Assembly (NCBI GenBank): GCA_020344215.1
Contig: CP070815.1
Location: 504,946-568,945, forward strand
Source: Gemmatimonadota bacterium
GTDB lineage: Bacteria > Gemmatimonadota > Gemmatimonadetes > Palauibacterales > KS3-K002
DNA length: 64,000 bases
Direction of reading: 5' to 3'
Every line of letters starts with the position of its first letter. Position 1 is the first letter of the stretch. The translations under genes were made by a program, and so were the position numbers. Positions 17,656-25,026 of the stretch are shown here, in pieces. The notes beneath the pieces are model-generated. The model did not search any database. It was not told where the DNA came from and worked only from the letters and a program-made list of their open reading frames with translations.

Positions 17656-19032
17656 CTACGTCCCCTCCGAGCGCACCGACTCGTCCGTGTAGCCGTTGTC
17701 GTAGTGTCCGACCAGCTTGAGCGGGTTGCCGGACTCGTCGACCACGACCTCGAGGCGGAAGTAATCGATGTCCTCGAAGCGGAAGAGGCGCTCGGTCATG
17801 GGGATAGCGTGACGCCGCGGGCGCCCTGCTCGGTGGTACCACAGTTCGCCGTCCGCGAACGTCAGCGTCCGCGGGCCGTAGGTGCCTGCGTATGACGCCA
17901 GGACCTCGGGATCGATGGTAACCGGGTTCAGCTGAGCCTCGAGGCCCTCGATATGCCAGTCGAGCGCGTATAAGCGCCCCTCGTCCGTCTCATTCTCCCT
18001 GATCTTGCGAAGCGCCATGAGGTGAGCGGTCTCCAGCGCAACGCCTTGGGCGACCGCGAGGTCGGGGATCACGCCTACGCCTTCCCAGTTCGTCTCGGTG
18101 ATCGGATTGACGGCGCGTCCGTAGGGGAGCGACATAACGACGTTCAGCTTGGTGAAGAGCCGGCGGTTCACCGGGTGCGCTCCGCCGCCCGTGGTGTCGC
18201 CGACGATCGTCGCCCGCTCGAGGTTCTTCAGGTTATAGGTGAACTCCTCCGCGCCCGAGAAGGTGTAGTCGCTCGTCAGCACGTACAGGTCGGTCTCGGT
18301 CATCCGCGGTCCCTCGACGTGCGACTGAGTCCAGAACTGCTGCCAACTGTCGTCCTCGCGGATGTAGAAGCTGTTCAGGTGGACCGGCTCAGCGAAAAAA
18401 TAGCTGGTGATGAGCTGGATCAAGCTGGGTGAGCCACCACCGTTATTGCGCAGGTCGATGATCAGGGCATCGCAGTGGGCCAGGAAGTTCATCGCTGCGA
18501 CAGCGGTGGCGCCCGAATACTCCGCGCTCACGAAGCTATCGAAGCGTAGATAGCCGACGTTGCCGCTTAAGATCTCGACCCGCTTGAAGTTGAAGTTGTT
18601 ACGCGCGTAGGCCTCATGCTCTTCCTGCCGCGCGTCGTCCTCGTCGCGCTCGGCGGTGAGCTCTGCCATCTGCTCGGGACTCACGTATCCCACCCCGAGA
18701 TGCCGATCGTGACTGACCCCCTGTAGATCCTGGGTCAACGCGTCAGTAAACTCCCTGACCGTGCCAATATCGTCGTATGCACCATCGCTAAGTCGATTCC
18801 GCAACTGCCTCTCCATCTGCTCGGCGACGTCTGGGAAAACGTAGATTTCGTTGAGCGCCGCGCTTACCGAATCGATGATCTCCGCGCGCATCTCAGCGTC
18901 GCACGGGATATCTGGAGGTGGACCGACCTGAGCGATGGCGGGCGCTGCGCGCCAGACAAGAAGTGACGTCACAGCCAGCGCGAGCGTTGCGCCGAGCAGG
19001 CTTCTCCTGGAGCGACGACAAACGTTCATCAT
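17656..19032 (-). CDS. Exported S41-family (IRBP/tail-specific type) serine peptidase
   Basis: 458 residues. The N-terminus has a twin-Arg-containing signal (SRRSLLGATLA, then PAIAQ). An S41 N-terminal helical domain (YVFPDVAEQMERQL) leads to the catalytic core with DALIIDLRNNGGG, the nucleophile region SDYTFSGAEEF, and GDTTGGGAHP. No PDZ domain is evident, which fits the IRBP-like subgroup. The C-terminal 90 residues are a beta domain (SYAGTYGPRTLTFADGELWY) common as a tail in this subgroup. It probably degrades peptides in the periplasm or outside. The first of two adjacent ATGs (19032) follows AAAGGGGA. Confidence 0.9.
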   Translation of the reverse strand: MMNVCRRSRRSLLGATLALAVTSLLVWRAAPAIAQVGPPPDIPCDAEMRAEIIDSVSAALNEIYVFPDVAEQMERQLRNRLSDGAYDDIGTVREFTDALTQDLQGVSHDRHLGVGYVSPEQMAELTAERDEDDARQEEHEAYARNNFNFKRVEILSGNVGYLRFDSFVSAEYSGATAVAAMNFLAHCDALIIDLRNNGGGSPSLIQLITSYFFAEPVHLNSFYIREDDSWQQFWTQSHVEGPRMTETDLYVLTSDYTFSGAEEFTYNLKNLERATIVGDTTGGGAHPVNRRLFTKLNVVMSLPYGRAVNPITETNWEGVGVIPDLAVAQGVALETAHLMALRKIRENETDEGRLYALDWHIEGLEAQLNPVTIDPEVLASYAGTYGPRTLTFADGELWYHRAGRPRRHAIPMTERLFRFEDIDYFRLEVVVDESGNPLKLVGHYDNGYTDESVRSEGT

Positions 19033-19151
19033 TTCATCCCCTTTCTTGTCTCTCTGTTGCTCGCCGCGGCCGCGCCAGGTGGGCGCCGGTTAAGCCGCGG
19101 TCGTTTCTACAAACCAGTGCAAGGGCAATCGTCTCATGGTTGCACCGCGCT

Positions 19152-20162
19152 TCATCCGCCTGCGTCGTTCGTGGGGGCATGAGCCCTGGCCCAGGTGCGC
19201 TCCACGCTGTCGACGATGGCCGGGTACACGATGTATCGGCGGAACGGATCGATGATCGCCATATAGACTGGAGTGAGGGCGCTCGTCTCGCTAACGTAGA
19301 TGGCCCAGTACATCGTATAACCGTCGCTGGCGGGCTCCATCGCAATGCAGAAGAACGCGTGAGCCGTGCGGTTCATCATTTCGGCCAGCGACTCGTTCTC
19401 GAAAGTGTAGACAGTCTTGAAGAGATCACTGCCCGCGCCAGGCTGCTCCAGAGTTCGGGTACGATCGTCATCGGTCAGCCGGTTAACGTAGGATGCTGAC
19501 GTGTCGAAGTGGCGCTCGTCGTCCCAAGCGAGCACTCCGCCCAGGAACATCCGCAGGCCGACGAGTACGGCAACTGTCGTGTTCGCGTCGAACGGGGACT
19601 GGCTGCTGAGAATCTCTTGGGCGTCCCGGAGCGTGAGTCCCGCGCTACCGCCGCGGAGCTGGAAGACCCAGACGTCGTGCAGCGGCACATCGGCAAGGAA
19701 CGAATTGACGCGGAAGTCCTTGACCTGAAACTCCGCGGGGGCGAGGCGCGGCCTGTCTCCCAGTGTCGCTGACCACAGGAAGACGAAGTTGACGAGCGCG
19801 GCGGCGCAGACGAGGCCGATCCGCCGGAGCGTTCCCCCGAGTCCTCCGAGGCCCGCGAATACTCCTGCCGCTGCGACGGCCAGCGCCGCAGCCAGCAGCC
19901 AGGGGGCCACTCTGAGCGGTCCGGCCGCGACCGCTCCGAGGAGTGTGCCGCTGGCTATCCAGAGAGTCCAGGGCGGCGGCTCCATGCGCCCGGCGCGCCC
20001 CGCAAGCACGACGGCGACGATCGCCAGCACCACGACGACGACGTCGGCGAGCAGCACGGCCGCGACCGGTGCGTAAGGTGTGGTGGGCCAGCTGGCGACG
20101 GCGGCAACGAGCGTCACGGCGGCGCCAAGCAGCGTCATGACCAGCGTGGGCAGTCTTTTCAT
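19152..20162 (-). CDS. Membrane protein with C-terminal DUF2867 domain
   Basis: 336 residues. Residues 1-135 contain four or five hydrophobic helices. Residues 150-325 match the DUF2867 pattern (FRVNSFLADVPLHDVWVF, LFKTVYTFENESLAEMMNRT, IDPFRRYIVYPAIVD). DUF2867 occurs alone or fused to SDR-type enzymes and has no firm biochemical role. The gene starts 14 bases after the AhpD-like gene in the same direction, so it is probably the last gene of the MarR-controlled operon. No obvious ribosome binding site is seen, suggesting coupling or reinitiation. Confidence 0.7.
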   Translation of the reverse strand: MKRLPTLVMTLLGAAVTLVAAVASWPTTPYAPVAAVLLADVVVVVLAIVAVVLAGRAGRMEPPPWTLWIASGTLLGAVAAGPLRVAPWLLAAALAVAAAGVFAGLGGLGGTLRRIGLVCAAALVNFVFLWSATLGDRPRLAPAEFQVKDFRVNSFLADVPLHDVWVFQLRGGSAGLTLRDAQEILSSQSPFDANTTVAVLVGLRMFLGGVLAWDDERHFDTSASYVNRLTDDDRTRTLEQPGAGSDLFKTVYTFENESLAEMMNRTAHAFFCIAMEPASDGYTMYWAIYVSETSALTPVYMAIIDPFRRYIVYPAIVDSVERTWARAHAPTNDAGG

Positions 20163-20175
20163 GGCCGTTCATCTG

Positions 20176-20481
20176 TTAGTACGATGAACGACCGCTTTTC
20201 GTTTTGCGCTTCTCGACGGCCCGCAGCTGTGCCTCACGGAACGTGGCACGCACCCTGCCGCCCGCCACGGCCATCACGATGGACTGGACGGCATCGATCT
20301 CGTCTTCCGTTATTCCCATATCTCTGGCAACGCCAGAGTACTCCGCCATTCAAGGATAGCAGCCCACTGCCATGGCGGACGCCAGGTGGAGTAGCAGCGT
20401 CGTCCGCTCGTCGAGGACGTCGTTGTGGCGCGCCGAACCGTAGAACGCATTGAAGCGCTTCTGTCGCTCGCTGATGCGCAT
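20176..20481 (-). CDS. AhpD-like carboxymuconolactone-decarboxylase-family selenoprotein (CxxU)
   Basis: 101 residues if the in-frame TGA at 20352-20350 is read as selenocysteine (residue 44). The upstream part ends MAVGCYP and the TGA is followed by MAEYSGVARDMGITEDEI, so TGA stands exactly where AhpD/CMD proteins have the second Cys of their redox CxxC. The coding frame continues with a normal C-terminus (VQSIVMAVAGGRVRA) to TAA at 20178-20176. GGGAGGAG lies six bases before the ATG. A SECIS-like hairpin follows the TGA (separate entry). AhpD-like proteins are thiol peroxidase/reductase partners, and Sec-containing members of this fold are established in bacteria. It lies between arsN2-like and DUF2867 genes. 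The alternatives are a 43-residue truncated product or a sequencing error. Confidence 0.85.
20322..20338 (-). promoter_or_regulatory. Candidate bacterial SECIS element
   Basis: On the minus strand CTCTGGC-GTT-GCCAGAG forms a perfect 7-bp stem with a three-base loop. The loop begins after 18 bases counted from the TGA. The bacterial SECIS consensus is a small stem-loop within the reading frame, 16-37 bases after UGA, with G in the first or second loop position, usually followed by U. This hairpin meets each condition (loop GUU). Confidence 0.8.
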
Positions 20482-20499
20482 GATCTCTCCTCCCTTTGC

Positions 20500-21036
20500 T
20501 TACCCGCAGGCACAACTCTTCAGGTCGTGATGAGATGCTGGCGCGAGATCGTGTAGCGAGAGAGCCGGCACGATGAGACGACGCCGCGCTCGATGCACTT
20601 CCATATGCTTGACCATGCTCGTCGCGCTGGAACAGCAGCAGGAGGTGAACTCAACGGAGCCTGTGACCGCCACCGGGACCTGAGACCGATCGACGGGCTC
20701 GAAGCCGTGGCGCGCGAAGAAGCCCTCGGCGCCCTCGGTGAGCAGGTGCACCTCGACCACGCGCAGCCTGCACGCAAGATCGAGTGCCGCCTCTGTGAGC
20801 CGGTCACCGAGGCCTCTGCCTCGCTGGGCCGCAGCAACGGCCACGGATCGCAGAAACGCATGCTGCCCGTACAGTTCCAACGCGGCGCAGCCGACGAGTT
20901 CACCGTCCGTCCTGGCGACCAAGATGAGCGTGCCGGGACTGCAGGCGAGTCCGGCCTCGGGGAGGCCGCACGCGTTCAAGAGACTCAGTACCGCCGGAAG
21001 GTCCAATGGTTCGGCGATTTCGACTCTCGGTTCCAT
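20500..21036 (-). CDS. arsN2: ArsN2-like GNAT N-acetyltransferase
   Basis: 178 residues. GNAT core: LILVARTDGELVGCAALELY, VAVAAAQRGRGLGDRLTEAA (acetyl-CoA P-loop RGRGLG) and GFFARHGFEPVDRSQVP. The phrase VEFTSCCCSSATSMVKHM aligns with the AEFASLCPASA tail typical of arsenic-operon ArsN2 proteins. The C-terminus is extended by about 30 residues and ends LKSCACG, adding Cys to the run of three Cys in the core; these could bind a metalloid (inference). GGAGGA precedes the ATG. The gene lies 27 bases after the permease and 18 before the AhpD-like gene. ArsN-type enzymes acetylate amine-bearing compounds, including organoarsenicals in one subgroup. Confidence 0.75.
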   Translation of the reverse strand: MEPRVEIAEPLDLPAVLSLLNACGLPEAGLACSPGTLILVARTDGELVGCAALELYGQHAFLRSVAVAAAQRGRGLGDRLTEAALDLACRLRVVEVHLLTEGAEGFFARHGFEPVDRSQVPVAVTGSVEFTSCCCSSATSMVKHMEVHRARRRLIVPALSLHDLAPASHHDLKSCACG

Positions 21037-21062
21037 GTCTATGTCCTCCGTCTGAGGGTGTT

Positions 21063-22067
21063 CTAAGCGGCTATTGCCTGGAACAGGTACCCGATCCCGA
21101 TCACCTCAACGGTAAAGACCGCGACGATACGCCAGAGCAATCCCCTGGGAATGATCCGGGAGAGGAGTATCCCCTCGGGTAGACTGAGACCGTTGGCGCC
21201 CATCAGGAATGCGGTTACCGCGCCGATCCCTACTCCCTTGGCCAGCAGCGTCGAGGCCAGCGGCAGTAGCACCAGGGTGCTCGCGTAGACGGGAACGCTG
21301 AGCAGCGTCGCGGTGGGAACCGCCCAGGCATTCCCCGGTCCGGCGGCCTTGAGAATCAGGTCCTCCGGGACGTACCCGTAAATCGCAGCACCAACGGCCA
21401 CGGCGGCGACTAAGGGCAGCGCGAACTTCCTCAGATCGCTCAGGCTCCGAACGAAGGCCCGGGCGACCCTGTCTTGGAAACGTGCCGTGGCCACGGGGGA
21501 TGACACCACGAGAGGCAGTGCCAGCGTTGCCGAGCCTCGCACAGGCCCGACAGTGCTCATCTTCATGGGCTCGGTCAGATCCCCGGCGAGTGTCGTTGAA
21601 GCGCCGCAGCCACAGCCGGGTACCTGCGCTGCAGCGCCTGCCCGCCCTACGAGGCCATCTTCGCGCCGGTTCCAGTGGGCCACGACCACGCCGCCCAGCG
21701 CCGCAGCCAACAGCCCCGTTGAAGTGTAGAGAGCCGCGTACTCAACGCCTATGACGCTCCACAACAGCGCGAACGCCACCGGACTGATGAGTGGAGACGC
21801 GATGAGGAAGGCCACCAACGGCGCGGTCGGCACGCCGGCCAGGCGCATGCCGTTCACGATCGGCACCGTGGAGCAAGTACAGAACGGTGTGGCCGCCCCA
21901 AGCGCCGTTGCCAGCGGCACCGTCGAGTAGGCGGACCCTCCACCCAGCCAGCGCTGAATCCGCTCCGGCGTCAGTGCCTCGACCAGCAGGTAGACCAGCG
22001 TGCTGATCAGCAAGAAGAGCGGTACGAGTTCCGCGAGCAATACGAGACCGAATCGAAGCGCTGCCAT
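21063..22067 (-). CDS. DUF318/ArsP-type metalloid or organoarsenical efflux permease
   Basis: 334 residues from ATG 22067 (MAALRFGLVLLAELVP). An in-frame TTG at 22082 is the alternative. About eight TM helices occur in two halves. The signature ATPFCTCSTVPIVNG in the first half is typical of the DUF318 permease family, which includes ArsP (trivalent organoarsenical efflux) and SO_0444-type transporters. A central cytoplasmic loop contains PGCGCGAS, a likely metalloid-binding site. No ribosome binding site is seen, and an operator covers the start codon, so the message may be leaderless if a promoter acts here. The substrate cannot be fixed from sequence. Confidence 0.8.
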   Translation of the reverse strand: MAALRFGLVLLAELVPLFLLISTLVYLLVEALTPERIQRWLGGGSAYSTVPLATALGAATPFCTCSTVPIVNGMRLAGVPTAPLVAFLIASPLISPVAFALLWSVIGVEYAALYTSTGLLAAALGGVVVAHWNRREDGLVGRAGAAAQVPGCGCGASTTLAGDLTEPMKMSTVGPVRGSATLALPLVVSSPVATARFQDRVARAFVRSLSDLRKFALPLVAAVAVGAAIYGYVPEDLILKAAGPGNAWAVPTATLLSVPVYASTLVLLPLASTLLAKGVGIGAVTAFLMGANGLSLPEGILLSRIIPRGLLWRIVAVFTVEVIGIGYLFQAIAA

Positions 22068-22085
22068 AGTTGCATATACCAACTA
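22067..22085 (-). promoter_or_regulatory. Second MarR-type operator, at permease start
   Basis: TAGTTG-CATATAC-CAACTA, a perfect inverted repeat with 6-bp arms and a 7-base spacer. It matches the arms and spacing of the operator before marR (22659-22681). It covers the permease ATG. A TATATG placed 5 bases before the ATG could serve as a -10 box for a leaderless transcript (inference). Confidence 0.6.
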
Positions 22086-22100
22086 ACGCTGCAAATTGTG

Positions 22101-22122
22101 ACGCCTCGCTGTAGCGAGACGT
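22101..22122 (-). terminator. Hairpin between marR and permease
   Basis: ACGcCTCGCT / AGCGAGaCGT, a 10-bp inverted repeat with one mismatch and a 2-base centre, lies 10 bases beyond the marR stop. No T-run follows. It may attenuate readthrough from marR into the permease, fitting the second operator just downstream. Confidence 0.4.
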
Positions 22123-22131
22123 CCGGGTCAA

Positions 22132-22635
22132 TCAATCGAGACTACAACACGTGCCGCCGGTGGTGCTCACTCGCTCCTTCGCCGCTTGGGCCAGCCGTCC
22201 GATGAGCTCGATCATCGCCGCCCGCACATCGGGATCGAAGTCGGCGATGAGCCGCTTCTCACGTTCTTCAATGTCGTCCCTGATGGATTCGTAGAGCAGC
22301 CGGCCGGGTTCCGTGAGATCGAGGAGGACGGCGCGCCGATCATCTTCGTGAGGTCGCCGGCGCAGGAGCTTCTTCCGCTCGATGGCGTTGGCGACGCGGC
22401 TCACCGTGCTCTTGTCGAGGTACAGCAGGCTCGCCAGCTCATTCAACGTGAGGGGCCCGTGCCGGGCCACGCTCTCCAGAGCGTAGTACTGGGTGACGGA
22501 AACGTCCTGGCAGCAGATCCGGTCGCGATCCCGGAACTGATAGATACGGATCAGGTCCGACAGGGCGTCGTAGAATGCCACGGCGTCGCGGTCGAGTGCG
22601 GGATCGGCGGCTCTGGAGGTCTCGGTTCCAGTCAT
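22132..22635 (-). CDS. MarR-family repressor with Cys pairs
   Basis: 167 residues from ATG 22635 (GAGG seven bases upstream). The winged-helix core shows VTQYYALESVARHGPLTLNE, LLYLDKSTVSRVANAIE and RRRPHEDDRRAVLLDLTE, the MarR recognition helix and wing. Two Cys pairs, RICCQDVS near residue 41 and TCCSLD at the C-terminus, are unusual for MarR and could form a metalloid or thiol-reactive sensor site. Its own promoter -10 overlaps a palindrome, and a second copy lies at the next gene, so it probably represses itself and the operon. An upstream start at 22773 would extend past the promoter and is rejected. Confidence 0.85.
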   Translation of the reverse strand: MTGTETSRAADPALDRDAVAFYDALSDLIRIYQFRDRDRICCQDVSVTQYYALESVARHGPLTLNELASLLYLDKSTVSRVANAIERKKLLRRRPHEDDRRAVLLDLTEPGRLLYESIRDDIEEREKRLIADFDPDVRAAMIELIGRLAQAAKERVSTTGGTCCSLD

Positions 22636-22658
22636 AGCAGGTCCTCGGAGCTGCGTGT

Positions 22659-22681
22659 TATAGTTGCTACTGACAACTATA
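22659..22681 (-). promoter_or_regulatory. MarR operator overlapping marR promoter
   Basis: TATAGTTG-CTACTGA-CAACTATA on the plus strand: perfect 8-bp arms with a 7-base spacer. Its right half contains the marR -10 box, so bound repressor would block RNA polymerase. The core TAGTTG-N7-CAACTA recurs at 22067-22085. Confidence 0.75.
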
Positions 22682-22704
22682 CTGTGAACGCCTCTGAGTG
22701 TCAA
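22676..22704 (-). promoter_or_regulatory. Sigma-70 promoter of marR
   Basis: On the minus strand TTGACA (22704-22699), a 17-base spacer, and TATAGT (22681-22676). This is a perfect -35 and 5/6 -10 with ideal spacing. The start point would fall near 22669, giving a leader of about 35 bases that contains the GAGG ribosome binding site of marR. Confidence 0.75.
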
Positions 22705-22812
22705 GGAGTGGCGCGGTTTGACCACTTGGGCGGAGCGGCCACTTGGGTTGCTATCCTGGGGGAGATTGGGCAAGATCCGCTGACCTTAGTCGCGCCGCTT
22801 TGAGGGACTAAG

Positions 22813-23895
22813 ATGAGCGAGTTGGAGATACAGAGCCGTCGCATTTGCCTGGTGTTGCAGAGCGGGATCGGCGATATCGTCCACGGCCTCCCGCTGGTCA
22901 ACGCGCTGAAGCGCGATGAGCCGGGGCGCCATATCACCTGGGTTGTGGAGCGCGTTCCATCGCTGCTGCTGCAACCGCACCCGGCGGTGGATGAGGTCGT
23001 GCTCTTCGATCGTACAGGGGGCCTGCGTGAGATCCGGTCGCTGAAAGAGCAGCTCGCGCCGCTAAGCTTTGACCTGGTGATCAACTGCGGGATCTACTTC
23101 AAGTCGGCGATTCCGACGCTCATGGCGCGGGCGCCGCACAAGGCCGGGTACGGAAAGGACCGGGCGAACGATCTCGTTTGGCTTACCGCGAACCACCGGC
23201 TGCCGGCTCGCGGCCCGCGGCATCGCCAGGACATGTACCTGGAGTTTCTCGATCTTCTGGGTATCGACGACTACAGGCTCGAGTGGCGTATCCCGATCAC
23301 CGATGAGGAGCGGGAGGCGAAGTCGGCGTTCTTCGGCGAGCTCGATGCGGAGCGCGTCGTGGGACTGGTTACGACGACGGCGATGGACGGCAAGGACTGG
23401 CCGGTAGAACGCTTCGCGGAGCTGGCCACGTCACTGGAGCGTGACTTCGGATTTCGCGTGCTGTTGCTCGGCGGCCCCGGCGAGCGTGAAGGGCAACGGG
23501 CCCGGGAGGTGGCGGAGCGCAGCCGCGCTCGGACGGTCTGGGCGTTGGGGCCCGAACTGCGGCGGCTCGTCTATCTGATAGGCGGCTGCGATCTGGTGAT
23601 TGCCCCCGACACCGGGCCGCTGCACGTAGCCCGCGCGTTGGAAACTCCGGTGATTGGGCTGTACGGTTTGAGCGATCCGCAGCGCGCCGGGCCGTACAAG
23701 GCGTACGAGGATCTGACGGTTGACCGCTACAACTTCGATGCGCCAGGTAAGCCCTATAGAGGGTCGGTCGAGCGGCAGCATCCGGCGCGGGCGGGCTGTC
23801 GCTTGGGTCGTATGGAGCTTATCGCGGTGAGCGACGTGCTGGGTAAGGTCGAGCTCGCGCTGGATCGCTACCTGGGGCAGGGGAGAGTGCAGTGA
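22813..23895 (+). CDS. GT9 heptosyltransferase-like glycosyltransferase (first of pair)
   Basis: 360 residues. GT-B fold of family GT9: N-terminal QSGIGDIVHGLPLVNALKR, C-terminal LGGPGEREG and the nucleotide-sugar-binding PDTGPLHVARALE. Such enzymes add heptose or related sugars to the lipopolysaccharide core. The next gene overlaps it by 4 bases and is a clear paralogue, so the two probably add successive sugars. There is no signal peptide; it acts at the inner face of the inner membrane. Confidence 0.85.
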   Translation: MSELEIQSRRICLVLQSGIGDIVHGLPLVNALKRDEPGRHITWVVERVPSLLLQPHPAVDEVVLFDRTGGLREIRSLKEQLAPLSFDLVINCGIYFKSAIPTLMARAPHKAGYGKDRANDLVWLTANHRLPARGPRHRQDMYLEFLDLLGIDDYRLEWRIPITDEEREAKSAFFGELDAERVVGLVTTTAMDGKDWPVERFAELATSLERDFGFRVLLLGGPGEREGQRAREVAERSRARTVWALGPELRRLVYLIGGCDLVIAPDTGPLHVARALETPVIGLYGLSDPQRAGPYKAYEDLTVDRYNFDAPGKPYRGSVERQHPARAGCRLGRMELIAVSDVLGKVELALDRYLGQGRVQ

Positions 23896-24953
23896 GGCCG
23901 GAGCTCGAGGTCGACAGCCCGAGCGTCGCCATAGTCATGCTGAGCGCCATCGGCGACGCGGTGCATGTCTTGCCGGTGGCGAACGCGCTCAAGCGGGCGG
24001 TGCCGCGGATGAAACTCACCTGGGTGATCCAGCCCGTGCCGTACAGGCTCGTCTACAATCACCCGGCGATCGACGATTTCATCATCTTCGACCGCCGACG
24101 TGGTCTGAAGGCGTTGGGCGGGTTCGCTCGAACGCGGCGCGAGCTTCGCAGCCACCGTTTCGAGCTGGTGATCGATCTGCAGGTCTACTTCAAGGCCGGA
24201 ATCCTCACCTGGTTCACGCGTTCGCCGGTGAAGCTGGGGTTCGACAAGGACCGGGCGCGGGATCTCAACTGGCTGTTCACCACACGCCGCATACCGCCGC
24301 ACGCGAACCAACACGTGCAAGATCAATACTTCGAGTTCCTCGAGTACCTGGGCGTTAAGCACGAGCCGGTCCACTGGGGAATCGTCTTCACCGAGCAAGA
24401 GCGTGAGGAGCAGAGGCGTTTCTTCGAGCGGTTCGATAGACCTGTCTGCGCCGTCGTGGTGGGGAGCAGCAAGCCGAAGAAGGACTGGGCAGCGGATCGC
24501 TACGCCCGCCTGCTGGAGGTGATCGAAGGCGACTTCGGCTTTCAGACCGTGATCGTCGGCGGACCGGCGCCGGGCGAGCGGGCGGCGGCGGCGCGGGTCA
24601 TCCGAGAGACACGAGCGGAACCGATCAACGAGTCGGGTGACAACCTGCGTCGCTTGATGTACTTGGTGGACGGCTCCGACGTGTTGGTGAGCCCCGACAC
24701 CGGCCCGCTGCACATCGCCCGGGCGCTCGAGACGCCGGTGGTTGGGCTGTACGGCTACACCAGCCCGAAGCGCAGCGGGCCGTATCGCAAGTACACCGAA
24801 CTCGTTGTTGATGGGTACGCCCGCTATCCCGGTGAGGACTACCCGGTCAGCATGGACTACCGGCCCGACGGGATGGGCCGGATTACCGTTGAGATGGTAG
24901 GCGAGAAGTTCGGGCTTGCCGTCACCAAATACGTCTCAGCGGCACGATCGTAA
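23892..24953 (+). CDS. GT9 heptosyltransferase-like glycosyltransferase (second of pair)
   Basis: 353 residues from GTG 23892, which overlaps the previous stop (GTGA). It has the same landmarks as its neighbour: SAIGDAVHVLPVANALKR, VVGSSKPKKDW, and PDTGPLHIARALE. The catalytic Asp of GT9 is expected in the N-terminal domain and was not assigned. The two enzymes have diverged in the acceptor-binding N-terminal half but share the donor site, as expected for consecutive steps in core assembly. Confidence 0.85.
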   Translation: MRPELEVDSPSVAIVMLSAIGDAVHVLPVANALKRAVPRMKLTWVIQPVPYRLVYNHPAIDDFIIFDRRRGLKALGGFARTRRELRSHRFELVIDLQVYFKAGILTWFTRSPVKLGFDKDRARDLNWLFTTRRIPPHANQHVQDQYFEFLEYLGVKHEPVHWGIVFTEQEREEQRRFFERFDRPVCAVVVGSSKPKKDWAADRYARLLEVIEGDFGFQTVIVGGPAPGERAAAARVIRETRAEPINESGDNLRRLMYLVDGSDVLVSPDTGPLHIARALETPVVGLYGYTSPKRSGPYRKYTELVVDGYARYPGEDYPVSMDYRPDGMGRITVEMVGEKFGLAVTKYVSAARS

Positions 24954-25026
24954 CCGTGGCGGCTGGCCGCGCTGGCGCGAGTCGCGCCGCTCGCGCCCTG
25001 GCCCCCGCATCCTAGCTCGAACGGGC

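Noticed and set aside
20240-20256. Sigma-54-like TGGCAC-N5-CTGCC
   Set aside because: The -12 element lacks the consensus TTGC and the site lies inside the AhpD-like gene on the opposite strand with no gene start downstream.
20350-20352. TGA as a general reassigned codon
   Set aside because: Many genes in the window (for example archease, dCMP deaminase's neighbour, SBP) use TGA as a normal stop, so only context-dependent recoding fits.
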